A stretch of DNA of 64,000 bases from CADEED01 sp035502995 (GTDB lineage: Bacteria; Pseudomonadota; Gammaproteobacteria; Steroidobacterales; Steroidobacteraceae): contig DATJTW010000062.1 of the NCBI GenBank assembly GCA_035502995.1, positions 14,934 through 78,933 of the forward strand, in the 5' to 3' direction. Below are positions 42,630 through 51,776 of this stretch, piece after piece; position 1 is the first letter of the stretch, and each line of letters opens with the position of its first letter. The notes under the pieces are model-generated. The model was not told the origin of the DNA, ran no database searches, and worked only from the letters and a program-made list of their open reading frames with translations. The position numbers were made by a program, and so were the translations under genes.

Positions 42630-44804
42630 TCAGCCCGGTAGTTCGGCGACGAACACCACGTGCGGCGCAACAAATTCGTAGCGCAGCTCGCCGCCGTGCT
42701 GGCTGACGATCTCCCGCGCTATGTGCAATCCGAGGCCCAAGCCGGTCGGATTCCGCTCGTTCCGCACCCCGCCCTGCTTGAATGCCGTGAACATCCGCGC
42801 CGCGACGGCGGGGTCGATGGCGTCGCCGACGTTCAGCACCCGGACGTGCGTGCGCCCGCCGACCGCCTCGACCTGCACCACGATCGGCTGGCCGGCCTTG
42901 CCGTGATGCCGGGCGTTGCTGACCAGGTTGCTGACGACCTGCCCGAGCCGCACGCGATCGCCGACGACCTCGTGGCTCGCCGGCCCCTCGAACTGCACGA
43001 CCACGCCCGGGTGCGCCACGCGCGATTCGTCGATGAGGTCGCCGATCGCGCGCACCAGGTCGAACTTGTCCTTGCTCAGGCCGAGGCCCGCGCCCGACTC
43101 GATGCGGCTCATGTCGAGCACCAGGCCTATCAACCTCTGCATGCGGTGACTCGACGCCTGGATGCGCTTCGTCATGCCCTGCGGGCTGTGGCCGCGCTCC
43201 ATGACCGCCGCGGCCATCGTGATCGACTGCAGCGGATCGCGCAGGTCGTGACCCAACATCGCCAGCAGCTGCATGCGCGCGCGTTCCATCTCGGCGTGAC
43301 GCGAGCTGACGATGCGCTGCATCTCGGCCAGCAGCTGGCGGGCGATCAGCAGCGTCGTCTCGTTCCACGGCTCGGACGTGCCGCGCACGATCTCGCGCCA
43401 CTCCTCGAACGAGCCGCGCGGCGTGAGGCGCGGACCCAGCGGGCCGGCCTTCACTTCCTTCTCGGGCTTGCCGCCCCAGCGCACGGTCTCGATCTGCTCG
43501 CGGCGCAACGCGATCAGGTAGCCGCTGGTCGCCGGATCGAAACGCAGCGCCAGCAGGCCGACCCAGGGACCGAGCGCAGGCCGCGTGGCCTCGGGCCATT
43601 CGTCGAGCGACGTGCGTTGCGTCAACGCATGCGCATCCGGCGCCAGCGATTCGAGGATCGCGGCGGCGGTCGAATCGCCGATGCCGTCGAAGTCGACGAT
43701 CTTGCCGAACTGCGTCGCGATCAACGCGTGCGCATCGAGCGAGCTGCGCAGCTCGACGGCGTGCAGCTGGATGGCGCGCAGCGCGTCTTCCTCCTCGACC
43801 AGCGATTCGACCAGCCCGGTGCGCACGCTCGCGGCGCGTTCCGCGGCCGCGGCGCGCGCCTTCGCTTCCAGCGCGCTGATGCTCGCGGCCAGCACCTGCG
43901 CGAGCACGTCGCAGGCCATGCGGATCGACACGGACACCGGATGGCGCGACATGTGGTGACACGCGAGCATGCCCCACAGTTTTCCGTTGATGACGATCGA
44001 GATGCTCATGGACGCGCCGACGCCCATGTTCTGCAGGTATTCGATGTGGATCGGCGAGACGCTGCGCAACACGCCGTGGCTCATGTCGAGCGGTTCGTTC
44101 GTCCAGCCCGCGAGCGGCACCGGCGTGTAGCTCACGTCGCTGATCAGGCGCAGCGTGTTGAGGATGTAGAGACGGCGCGCCTGCGCGGGGATGTCGGACG
44201 CGGGATAACGGCGGCCGAGATACGGCGGCAGTTGCGCGTCGCGCGCTTCGGCGACGACGTCGCCGCTGTCGTCGTGGCGGAAGCGATAGGCCATGACGCG
44301 ATCGAAGCCGGTCAGCGCGCGCACCTCTTCGGCCGCGCGTTCGAGCAGCTCGCCGATCGAACGCTGGCGCTTCAGCCGGTCGATGGCGCGATGCGCCTTC
44401 AGCGCGAACGCCGCGACCTCGGACGTCTCCTGGTAACGCCACACCCATTCGGCGATGACGCGGTTCGCATGCGCGTGCACGACGAAATCCGCCTGCCGGT
44501 CGCCGAGCGTGGTTTCGATCATCGCGGGCCCGACGTCGCCCTGCGCCATGTCCGCGAGCGTCTGCGCCAGCGCGGCGCGCACGTCGGCGGCCAGCGGCAA
44601 CGTCGCGAGCGTCGTGCCCGGCTGCGGATCGAGGCCGAGGAATTCGCGGACGTTCGTGCTCCACGAGGTCAACGTGCCGGCCTGGTCGAAGGCCAGTAGC
44701 ACGCCGTCCGGCTGGATCGCGCCGGGCACGTGGATCGGTTCGAGCGCGCAATTTTCGAGCGTGACACGCAGTTCGGCGGCGGAAGGATCGTTAGGCACTC
44801 GCAT
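42630..44804 (-). CDS. bphP: Bacteriophytochrome histidine kinase
   Basis: 724 residues with PAS-GAF-PHY-HisKA-HATPase layout. The biliverdin-binding Cys is Cys19 (ENCALEPIHVPGAIQPDG). The GAF domain has FDRVMAYRFRHDDSGDVVAE and the PASDIP motif (RRYPASDIPAQARRLYI), then HHMSRHPVSVSIR. PHY occupies about 320-490. The H-box is LAMLGHDLRDPLQSITMA and ATP-binding segments are LVSNARHHGKAG and NPTGLGLGLHIAREIV. It should sense red/far-red light and phosphorylate a response regulator, which is not encoded next to it. No haem oxygenase gene lies nearby, so the biliverdin source is elsewhere. Confidence 0.95.
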   Translation of the reverse strand: MRVPNDPSAAELRVTLENCALEPIHVPGAIQPDGVLLAFDQAGTLTSWSTNVREFLGLDPQPGTTLATLPLAADVRAALAQTLADMAQGDVGPAMIETTLGDRQADFVVHAHANRVIAEWVWRYQETSEVAAFALKAHRAIDRLKRQRSIGELLERAAEEVRALTGFDRVMAYRFRHDDSGDVVAEARDAQLPPYLGRRYPASDIPAQARRLYILNTLRLISDVSYTPVPLAGWTNEPLDMSHGVLRSVSPIHIEYLQNMGVGASMSISIVINGKLWGMLACHHMSRHPVSVSIRMACDVLAQVLAASISALEAKARAAAAERAASVRTGLVESLVEEEDALRAIQLHAVELRSSLDAHALIATQFGKIVDFDGIGDSTAAAILESLAPDAHALTQRTSLDEWPEATRPALGPWVGLLALRFDPATSGYLIALRREQIETVRWGGKPEKEVKAGPLGPRLTPRGSFEEWREIVRGTSEPWNETTLLIARQLLAEMQRIVSSRHAEMERARMQLLAMLGHDLRDPLQSITMAAAVMERGHSPQGMTKRIQASSHRMQRLIGLVLDMSRIESGAGLGLSKDKFDLVRAIGDLIDESRVAHPGVVVQFEGPASHEVVGDRVRLGQVVSNLVSNARHHGKAGQPIVVQVEAVGGRTHVRVLNVGDAIDPAVAARMFTAFKQGGVRNERNPTGLGLGLHIAREIVSQHGGELRYEFVAPHVVFVAELPG

Positions 44805-44920
44805 CCCGGCAGGAACAAAGTTGCGCGGGATTCTCGCATGGCGCCGTGACGAATCGCAGGCCGTGCGACCCTTTCGCGTGTCCGCGCATCCTTGAAAACC
44901 CGATCTTGTAGGAGAAGTTC

Positions 44921-45994
44921 GTGTCGTTGATCCGGCGAATCTGTCTTGTGCTGATGCTCGGCGTCGTGCTGCCTGCCGTCGCCGGCGAAACCGCGGCGGA
45001 GCGCGTCGACGCGGAGCTCGACCGCCGTGCCGCCGACGGCCGGTTCTCCGGCGCCGTCCTCGTGGCGAAGGATGGCGACGTGATCTTCTCCGCGGCGCGC
45101 GGCCTCGCCGACCTCGAGCGCAAGGTGCCGAACTCGCTCGACACGAAATTCCGCTTCGGCTCGCTCGGCAAGATGTTCACGGCCGTGGCGATCGCGCAGC
45201 TCGAGCAGGCGGGCAAGGTGTCGTTCGACGCGCCGCTGGGCACGTATCTGCGCGACTATCCGGATCCGGCCACCGCGAAGGTCACGCTGCACCAGTTGCT
45301 GACGCACACCGGCGGCACGGGCGACGTGTTCGGCCCCGAGTTCCGCTCGACGCGGCTGGCGCTGAAGACGCTGCGCGACTACGTGGACCTGTACGGCGCG
45401 CGGCCGCCCGAGTTCCCGCCGGGCAGCGAGCACCGGTACAGCAACTACGGCTTCATCTTGTTAGGCCGCGTCATCGAGGTGGTCAGCGGGCAGGCCTACG
45501 ACGCGTACGTGCGCGATCACGTGTTCCTGCCCGCGGGCATGACGTCGACCGGCAACGAACCCGAGACGGCGCACGTCGCGGGACTGGCGTTGCCGTATCT
45601 CGGCGAACCGGATGCGCCGCGCTCCGCGGTGGACACGCTGCCGTTCCGCGGCACGTCCGCGGGCGGCGGTTACACCACCGTGGGCGACCTCTCGAAATTC
45701 GCGCAGGCTCTGCTCGGCGGCAAACTCCTCGATGCCCGGCACACCGAACTACTCACCGCCGGCAAGGTCGACACGCCGATGCCGGGACTGCGCTACGGCT
45801 ACGGCTTCGAAGACATGCACCTGCGCAACGGGCTGCACCGCATCGGCCACGGCGGCGGCGCGCCCGGCATGAACGCCGCGTTCTCGATCTTCCCGGAAAC
45901 CGGCCACGTGTCGATCGTACTCTCGAACCGCGATCCACCCTCGGCGATGGAGATCGAACGGTTGCTGGTCGACACATTCCTCGTTTCTCGTTGA
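44921..45994 (+). CDS. Secreted beta-lactamase-family serine hydrolase
   Basis: 357 residues from a GTG start, with a signal peptide (VVLPAVAGETA). The class C beta-lactamase/esterase fold shows the SxxK motif FGSLGKMFTAVAI, the Y-x-N motif RYSNYGFILLGRVI, and HGGGAPGMN in place of KTG. This pattern is common in esterases and peptidases of the family rather than true beta-lactamases. The substrate is unknown. It ends about 38 bp before the cobalamin riboswitch and is not part of the metE unit. Confidence 0.85.
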   Translation: MSLIRRICLVLMLGVVLPAVAGETAAERVDAELDRRAADGRFSGAVLVAKDGDVIFSAARGLADLERKVPNSLDTKFRFGSLGKMFTAVAIAQLEQAGKVSFDAPLGTYLRDYPDPATAKVTLHQLLTHTGGTGDVFGPEFRSTRLALKTLRDYVDLYGARPPEFPPGSEHRYSNYGFILLGRVIEVVSGQAYDAYVRDHVFLPAGMTSTGNEPETAHVAGLALPYLGEPDAPRSAVDTLPFRGTSAGGGYTTVGDLSKFAQALLGGKLLDARHTELLTAGKVDTPMPGLRYGYGFEDMHLRNGLHRIGHGGGAPGMNAAFSIFPETGHVSIVLSNRDPPSAMEIERLLVDTFLVSR

Positions 45995-46031
45995 CAGCAC
46001 GCCGTCGAGGCCACACCCTAGCGCCCGTCCG

Positions 46032-46217
46032 TGGTGCCTGCCGTTGCGGCGGGCTTAATAGGGAATCCGGTGGTGGCGAAAGCCCATTCCGGAACTGCCC
46101 CGCAGCGGTAATCGGGAACGACCGGCGCACACGCACTGGATGGACGACATCCGGGAAGCGCGCCCAGTAGATCGCGTCACTCACGTCACGCCCGCCCGAG
46201 AGTCCGAAGACCTGCCT
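46032..46217 (+). ncRNA. Cobalamin riboswitch upstream of metE
   Basis: The conserved blocks occur in order: GGTGCC (46033), TTAATAGGGAATCCGGTG, CCGGAACTGCCCCGCAGCGG followed by TAAT, and the closing GAGTCCGAAGACCTGCC (46199-46215). This matches the adenosylcobalamin riboswitch. When B12 is plentiful it should shut off the downstream B12-independent methionine synthase. Edges are approximate. Confidence 0.93.
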
Positions 46218-46284
46218 CGACCTGCACGCCGAATGGCGTGTCGACCGGCGCGAGCCCTCGTGGGATGGGGCAGGCGGATTCGAT

Positions 46285-46320
46285 GCGGCCCCGTCCGGGG
46301 CGCGCTTCTTTCCGTTTTCC
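46285..46320 (+). terminator. Possible expression-platform terminator of the metE riboswitch
   Basis: GCGGCCCCGTCCGGGGCGCGC can form a short GC-rich stem (CCCC with GGGG around GTCC, extended with a mismatch), followed by the pyrimidine-rich TTCTTTCCGTTTTCC. It lies between the aptamer and metE and could be the ligand-controlled terminator. The assignment is tentative. Confidence 0.4.
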
Positions 46321-46448
46321 TTCCTCACACGGTGACTCGTTTCTGCTCGCGGGAGCGGAGAGCCACCGTGTTTCGAGGCAGGCCGGGAGGCTCACTGCCT
46401 GGCCGCGCGTGGACGTCTCCCGTGGGCGCGTTTCGACAGGAGAAAAAC

Positions 46449-48776
46449 GTGTCCGTACTCGCCACCAACCTCGGCTTCCCGCGCATCGGCTTGCAGCGCG
46501 AGCTCAAGAAGGCCCTGGAAGGTTTCTGGAAAGGTCAAACTACCCGCGAGCAATTGCTGACTACCGGCGCGGAGCTGCGCGCGCGGCACTGGAAGCTGCA
46601 ACAGGCCGCGGGCCTCGACCACATCCCGTCGAACGACTTCTCGTTCTACGACCACGTGCTCGATCTGTCCTGCCTGCTCGGCAACGTGCCGAAACGCTAC
46701 GGCTGGAACGGCGGGCCCATCGATCTCGACACGTATTTCGCGATGGCGCGCGGCCGCCAGGTCGCGGGCACCGACGTGACGGCGATGGAGATGTCGAAGT
46801 GGTTCGACACCAACTACCACTATCTCGTGCCCGAGTTCGAGGCGAACCCGCAGTTCCGGCTCTCGTCGACGAAGATCTTCGACGAGTACCGCGAAGCGAA
46901 GACGCTGGGCATCGAGACGCGGCCGGTGCTCGTCGGGCCGCTGACGTACGCGCGCATCGGCAAGCAGCGCGAAGACACGGACTGGTGTCGCAGCACGCTG
47001 CTGCCAAAGCTCGCGCCGGTCTACGTCGAGGTGCTGCAGAAGCTGCACGCCGAGGGAGCGACCTGGGTGCAGATCGACGAGCCGGCACTGGCGCTCGATC
47101 TCGAGCCGCGGTATCGCGACGCCTGCCTCGCGGCGTACCGGCAGATCGCCGCGGCCGTGCCCGGCATCCGGGTGTTGCTGACCACCTACTTCGACAGCCT
47201 GCGCGACAATGCCGCGCTCGTGTATTCGCTGCCGGTGGCCGGCATCCACATCGATCTGTGCCGCGGCAACGGCCAGGCGAACACGGCGGCCAACGACGCC
47301 GACAGCCTGATCACCGAGGCGCTGACCAACATCGGCGGCCGCGTGTTGTCGCTGGGGCTCGTCGACGGCCGCAACGTCTGGAAGAACGATCTGCGCATCT
47401 CGCTGGCGCGCATCTCGCGCGCGGTCGAGAAGCTGGGTGCGGAACGCGTGTTCGTCGCGCCGGGTTGTTCGCTGCTGCACTCGCCGATCGACGTGCGCGC
47501 CGAGGAGAAGCTGGCGCCGCAGGTGCGCCACTGGCTGGCGTTCGCGACGCAGAAGGTCGACGAGATCGTGCTGCTGGCGCGCGGCGCACGCGCCGGCGCG
47601 CACGCCGTGCAGTGGGAGCTGCGCGCCAGCGACCGGGTGCGCGACGAACGCCGCAACTCGCCGCTGATCAACGACTACGCGGTGCAGCGCCGCCTGTCCG
47701 CGATCGACGCGACGATGACGCGCCGCCACTCGGACTTCGCCGCGCGCAACGCGCTGCAGCGCCCGCTGTTCAAACTACCCGATTTCCCGACGACGACCAT
47801 CGGCTCGTTCCCGCAGACCGAGGCGATCCGCAAGGCGCGCGCCGGCTTCAAGGCGGGCACGCTGGACGACGCGGGTTACCGGCGAGCGATGCAGGACGAA
47901 ATCCGCGTCGCGATCGACCGCCAGGAACGCATCGGCCTCGACGTGCTGGTGCACGGCGAGCCCGAGCGCAATGACATGGTCGAGTACTTCGGCGAGCAGC
48001 TGAAAGGTTTCGCGTTCACGCACAACGGCTGGGTGCAGTCGTACGGCTCGCGCTGCGTGAAACCGCCGATCATCTTCGGCGACGTGTCGCGGCCGAAGCC
48101 GATGACCGTGGAGTGGGCGAAGTACGCGCAGAGCCTCACCGGCAAGATCGTCAAGGGCATGCTGACCGGGCCGATCACGATCCTGCAGTGGTCGTTCGTG
48201 CGCGACGACCAGCCGCGCTGGGTGACGTCGCGGCAGATCGCGCTGGCGATCCGCGACGAGGTCGCCGACCTCGAGCGCGCCGGCATCCGCATGATCCAGA
48301 TCGACGAGGCCGCGCTGCGCGAAGGCCTGCCGTTGCGCCGCGCGGACTGGAAGGCCTATCTCGACAACGCCGTCGAGGACTTCCGTCTCGCGTCGTGCAC
48401 GGTCGAGGACCGCACGCAGATCCACACGCACATGTGTTATTCGGAGTTCAACGACATCATGGCGGCGATCGCCGCGATGGACGCCGACGTGATCTCGATC
48501 GAGACCTCGCGTTCGCAGATGGAGCTGCTGAACGCGTTCGTCGACTTCCGGTATCCGAACGAGATCGGGCCCGGCGTCTACGACATCCACTCGCCGCGCG
48601 TGCCGTCGGTCGACGAGATGACCTATCTATTGAAGAAGGCGGGCCGCGTGATCCCGGCGAAGCAGTTGTGGGTGAACCCGGACTGCGGGCTGAAGACGCG
48701 CGGCTGGCCGGAGGTGGAGCTGGCGCTGACCAACATGGTGGCGGCGGCGAAATCGATCCGGCAGTCGGCCGGCTGA
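46449..48776 (+). CDS. metE: Cobalamin-independent methionine synthase
   Basis: 775 residues, about the normal MetE length. It transfers a methyl group from 5-methyl-tetrahydropteroyl-triglutamate to homocysteine in the cytoplasm. The N-terminus ATNLGFPRIGLQRELKKALE and the second half from TTIGSFPQTEAIRKAR are typical. Zinc ligands are visible in IHTHMCYSEFND (His and Cys) and VNPDCGLKTRGWPE (Cys). The GTG at 46449 follows AGGAG at 7 nt; longer in-frame starts lie inside the riboswitch leader and are rejected. Expression should be repressed by cobalamin. Confidence 0.97.
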   Translation: MSVLATNLGFPRIGLQRELKKALEGFWKGQTTREQLLTTGAELRARHWKLQQAAGLDHIPSNDFSFYDHVLDLSCLLGNVPKRYGWNGGPIDLDTYFAMARGRQVAGTDVTAMEMSKWFDTNYHYLVPEFEANPQFRLSSTKIFDEYREAKTLGIETRPVLVGPLTYARIGKQREDTDWCRSTLLPKLAPVYVEVLQKLHAEGATWVQIDEPALALDLEPRYRDACLAAYRQIAAAVPGIRVLLTTYFDSLRDNAALVYSLPVAGIHIDLCRGNGQANTAANDADSLITEALTNIGGRVLSLGLVDGRNVWKNDLRISLARISRAVEKLGAERVFVAPGCSLLHSPIDVRAEEKLAPQVRHWLAFATQKVDEIVLLARGARAGAHAVQWELRASDRVRDERRNSPLINDYAVQRRLSAIDATMTRRHSDFAARNALQRPLFKLPDFPTTTIGSFPQTEAIRKARAGFKAGTLDDAGYRRAMQDEIRVAIDRQERIGLDVLVHGEPERNDMVEYFGEQLKGFAFTHNGWVQSYGSRCVKPPIIFGDVSRPKPMTVEWAKYAQSLTGKIVKGMLTGPITILQWSFVRDDQPRWVTSRQIALAIRDEVADLERAGIRMIQIDEAALREGLPLRRADWKAYLDNAVEDFRLASCTVEDRTQIHTHMCYSEFNDIMAAIAAMDADVISIETSRSQMELLNAFVDFRYPNEIGPGVYDIHSPRVPSVDEMTYLLKKAGRVIPAKQLWVNPDCGLKTRGWPEVELALTNMVAAAKSIRQSAG

Positions 48777-48799
48777 CGCGGCGTCACCGGACTCGCGAA

Positions 48800-48841
48800 T
48801 CGCCGGGCGATGGTCTTCGGCAGGAGGCCACCGCCCGGCGA
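48800..48841 (+). other. Stem-loop after metE
   Basis: TCGCCGGGCG and CGCCCGGCGA are perfect 10-bp arms around a 22-nt loop, 24 bp after the metE stop. There is no T-run. It may protect the metE mRNA end or stop transcription with Rho. Confidence 0.4.
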
Positions 48842-48943
48842 GACCACGGGTGGTTCCTATCTCTTTGGGATGAGGGCGCGGCGCCCCGAGGGGCGTTGTT
48901 GCGAGTCGGGACCGTCTCCATAGTGGTGTGCAAGGAGACCACC

Positions 48944-49135
48944 ATGAAACGCCCCGAAGACACCCCGACCTCCGTCCACGACTACGGTGCGGCGCTCGAG
49001 AGCGCCGTGTCCTGGCTGGGGGATCGTTATCTGCTCGCTACCCCGCAGCCGCGGCGCAATGACATCCGGCCGATCTACCTGCTCGAAGCGAAGCAGCCGC
49101 CCGCGCGCCGGCCGGCGCGCCGGGTCTCGCACTAA
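48944..49135 (+). CDS. Small protein of unknown function (63 aa)
   Basis: 63 residues, start ATG 48944 with a strong AAGGAG 7 nt upstream, which is the main reason to believe it. The sequence begins MKRPEDTPTSVHDYGAALES and ends in a Pro/Arg-rich basic tail (RRPARRVSH). It has no signal peptide or transmembrane helix and no family I recognise. Its stop overlaps the end of the convergent gene by 4 bp. Confidence 0.55.
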   Translation: MKRPEDTPTSVHDYGAALESAVSWLGDRYLLATPQPRRNDIRPIYLLEAKQPPARRPARRVSH

Positions 49136-49521
49136 CTGACGAGCGTGCCGGCGCCGGCGGTTTCGCCGGTGCCCGGCGCAACCCCGGAGGCGACCTTGTC
49201 GCCCTGCGCTTCCGCCTTCAGTCCGTCGCGCGCCGACTCCAGCGCCTCCGCGAGACGGTTCAGGCGCGCGACCGAGCCGGGCTTCGGCGGCGTCACGCGC
49301 GACATGGACTTCGCGAAATCGCCGAGACGCTTCGCGACATTCGCCTCGTCGTCCGGCGACAGGCTGACCGCCTGGTGCATGTTGGTCAGGTGAACCAGCA
49401 TCCGGTTCAGCGTCCCGGCATCGCCCTTGTTGTCGCCGGCGAAATCCTCGACCAGGATTTCGCGGAGGAGCGCCTCGGCATGTTCGAGGCGGGAGCGGGA
49501 GACCGACGTTTGTGAGTTCAT
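49132..49521 (-). CDS. Small helical protein of unknown function
   Basis: 129 residues. The first 100 residues are helical and amphipathic (RLEHAEALLREILVEDFAGD, LVHLTNMHQAVSLSPDDEAN, SVARLNRLAEALESARDGLK), followed by a Gly/Ala-rich tail. There is no signal sequence. The start is taken at ATG 49521; ATG 49530 is possible. The DNA ligase gene starts 130 bp away on the other strand. Function unknown; the coding call rests on helical periodicity and codon use. Confidence 0.55.
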   Translation of the reverse strand: MNSQTSVSRSRLEHAEALLREILVEDFAGDNKGDAGTLNRMLVHLTNMHQAVSLSPDDEANVAKRLGDFAKSMSRVTPPKPGSVARLNRLAEALESARDGLKAEAQGDKVASGVAPGTGETAGAGTLVS

Positions 49522-49653
49522 GCGGCACATGCTCGCAGGGTTCTGCGGGCTCGTCGTGCGGCTGACGCCGTCGCTTCGGGGTGATGATGGCCTACAAGTT
49601 GCAGCGCCCGCCCGGCGGCGGCGCATGACCTCAAGCCGTGCGAGGGTTCGTCG

Positions 49654-51216
49654 ATGACATTGCTCGCCACCGTGGTCGCCACCTCGCGGCAGGTCGCCGA
49701 GACCCGCGCGCGCTCCGCGAAGATCCGCTTGTTAGCCGACTGCCTGCGCCTGCTCGGGCCCGACGAGCTCGACGTCGCGGTCACGTGGCTGTCCGGCGAG
49801 ATCCGCCAGGGCAGGATCGGCATCGGACCATCCGCCCTGCGCGCGAACGTCGTCGAAGCGGCGCACGTGCCGACGCTGCAGCTCGGCGAAGTCGAGACGA
49901 TGCTCGAGGAACTGGCGGCGATCCGCGGCGGCGGTTCCACGGCGCGCCGCGCCGCGGCGTTGCAGGCCTTGTTCGGCCGCGCCACGCGCGACGAGCAGCA
50001 GTTCCTGCTGCGGCTGCTGGTCGGGGAGTTGCGCCAGGGCGCGCTGGCCGGCGTGATGATCGAAGCGATCGCCGCGATCACCGACGTGCCGCTGGCCGAT
50101 GTGCGGCGCGCCGCGATGTTCGAGAGCCGGCTCGGCACGATCGCGCGCATGGGCCGCGAGTTCGGCGCCGCGGGGCTGCAGAAATTCCAGCTCGAGGTGA
50201 TGTCGCCGATCGCACCGATGCTGGCGCAGGTGGCCGGCGACGTCGACGAGGCGCTCGAAGCGCTGGCGGGCGACGTCGCCTTCGAGTGGAAGATGGACGG
50301 CGCACGCATCCAGGTGCACAAGCGCGGCGCCGAGGTGCGCATCTTCACGCGCGGGCTCAACGACGTGACCGACGCGATCCCGGAGATCGCGGCGGCGGCG
50401 CGTACGCTGCCGGCGGAGCAGCTCGTGCTCGATGGCGAAGCGATCGCGTTCACGGCGGCGGGCCGGCCGCATGCCTTCCAGACGACGATGCGCCGCTTCG
50501 GCCGCAGGCTCGACGTCGAGGCGCTGCGCGCCGAGCTGCCGATGCGGGCTTACTACTTCGATTGCCTGCGGCGCGACGACGTGAGCTACGCGGAGAAACC
50601 GGCGCGCGAGCGGTTCGCGGCGCTCGCCGAGGTCGTGCCACCGGACCAGGTGATCCCGCGGCTCGTCACGCGCTCGGGCAAGGACGCCGCCGCGTTCTAC
50701 GACGCCGCGATTTCCGCCGGCCACGAAGGCCTGATGGCGAAGTCGCTGGATTCGCCGTACGAAGCCGGCAATCGCGGCGCGAGCTGGCTGAAGATCAAGC
50801 GCGCGCACACGCTCGACCTGGTGGTGCTGGCCGCCGAGTGGGGCCATGGCCGCCGCACCGGCCAACTGTCGAACCTGCATCTCGGCGCGCGCGATCCGCT
50901 TAGCGGCGATTACGTGATGCTCGGCAAGACGTTCAAGGGACTGACCGACGAGATGCTGCAATGGCAGACGCGCGAGTTCCTGGCACGCGAGGATCATCGC
51001 GATGAATGGACCGTGTACCTGCGGCCGGAGATCGTCGTCGAAATCGCGTTCAGCGATCTGCAGGCGAGCCCGCGATATCCGGGCGGCCTCGCGTTGCGGC
51101 TGGCGCGCGTGAAACGGCATCGGCCGGACAAGAGCGTCGCGGATGCGGACACGATGGAGACGGTGCGGCGGATTTTTGCGGCGCAGTCGGGGACCGAAGA
51201 GCGCGACGACGCCTAG
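49654..51216 (+). CDS. ATP-dependent DNA ligase
   Basis: 520 residues, with the three-domain layout of archaeal and actinobacterial type ATP-dependent ligases: an N-terminal helical DNA-binding domain (1-200), adenylation domain with the KxDG motif EWKMDGARIQVHK (Lys213 takes AMP), LVLDGEAIAF, YYFDCL, GHEGLMAKSLDSPYEAG and WLKIKR, then an OB domain. It seals nicks and is additional to the NAD-dependent LigA that bacteria use for replication. No Ku or primase domain is present, so it is not LigD. It sits close to a UdgX repair operon but on the opposite strand. Confidence 0.92.
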   Translation: MTLLATVVATSRQVAETRARSAKIRLLADCLRLLGPDELDVAVTWLSGEIRQGRIGIGPSALRANVVEAAHVPTLQLGEVETMLEELAAIRGGGSTARRAAALQALFGRATRDEQQFLLRLLVGELRQGALAGVMIEAIAAITDVPLADVRRAAMFESRLGTIARMGREFGAAGLQKFQLEVMSPIAPMLAQVAGDVDEALEALAGDVAFEWKMDGARIQVHKRGAEVRIFTRGLNDVTDAIPEIAAAARTLPAEQLVLDGEAIAFTAAGRPHAFQTTMRRFGRRLDVEALRAELPMRAYYFDCLRRDDVSYAEKPARERFAALAEVVPPDQVIPRLVTRSGKDAAAFYDAAISAGHEGLMAKSLDSPYEAGNRGASWLKIKRAHTLDLVVLAAEWGHGRRTGQLSNLHLGARDPLSGDYVMLGKTFKGLTDEMLQWQTREFLAREDHRDEWTVYLRPEIVVEIAFSDLQASPRYPGGLALRLARVKRHRPDKSVADADTMETVRRIFAAQSGTEERDDA

Positions 51217-51319
51217 CCGCGGCGCATGGCGGAACCGGCCGACACCGGCTCACGCCCGCGGGTGATGGCCGCGCCGCGGCACGGCTCGCAAGCTCGCGCG
51301 GTATCCACAGGAGATCCGC

Positions 51320-51742
51320 ATGAGCATCTTCACCCGCATCAAGGACGCCATCTTCGGTCACGCGCCCGCCGCGAACGCACCGGCCCCGCAAACCTCCGCC
51401 ACGCGCACGCCCGTGCATCCGGCCACGCCCGCGGGCGCAGCGCCGGGCATTCCGGCGTCACCTGCCGACGCGAGATGGGACCGGCCCGTCGACGTCGAAC
51501 AGATCCTGAGCGATCGCGCGGCGACGACGCCGCAGAAATTGAACTGGCGCTCGTCGATCGTCGACCTGATGAAGCTGCTCGACATCGATTCGAGCCTGGA
51601 GAATCGCAAGTTGCTGGCGCGCGAGCTCGGCTATACCGGCGACACGGCGGATTCGGCCAGCATGAACATCTGGCTGCACAAGCGCGTCATGCAGGAGCTC
51701 GAGAAGAACGGCGGCAAGGTGCCGGCGTCGCTGGTTGCCTGA
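51320..51742 (+). CDS. DUF3597 family protein
   Basis: 140 residues. MSIFTRIKDAIFG, an Ala/Pro linker, then the DUF3597 core: VDVEQILSDRAATTPQKLNW, SSIVDLMKLLDIDSSLENRK, LARELGYTGDTADSASMNIW and LHKRVMQELEKNGGKVP. The C-terminal half resembles a LysM-associated or peptidoglycan-related helical domain, but no function is established. It lies 103 bp after the ligase gene and may be independently transcribed. Confidence 0.85.
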   Translation: MSIFTRIKDAIFGHAPAANAPAPQTSATRTPVHPATPAGAAPGIPASPADARWDRPVDVEQILSDRAATTPQKLNWRSSIVDLMKLLDIDSSLENRKLLARELGYTGDTADSASMNIWLHKRVMQELEKNGGKVPASLVA

Positions 51743-51776
51743 CACGGACGATTGATCGGCGGGCGTGTAGTCAGGT

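Noticed and set aside
42660..44699. A 679-codon plus-strand frame opposite the phytochrome gene
   Set aside because: Antisense frame rich in Arg, Ala and His with no recognisable motif; the minus strand encodes a complete bacteriophytochrome.
41470..44751. A 1093-codon open frame on the minus strand
   Set aside because: It runs in another frame through the phytochrome and GAF genes and reads as Arg/Ala/Gly-rich text without domains. It is a high-GC shadow of two genes with clear domain motifs.
44921..45994. An antibiotic-resistance beta-lactamase
   Set aside because: The KTG motif is replaced by HGG, which is typical of esterase or peptidase members of the family, so resistance is not supported.
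46140..46448. An in-frame N-terminal extension of metE
   Set aside because: It covers the cobalamin riboswitch and has no MetE similarity; the GTG at 46449 has a proper AGGAG and matches the family start.
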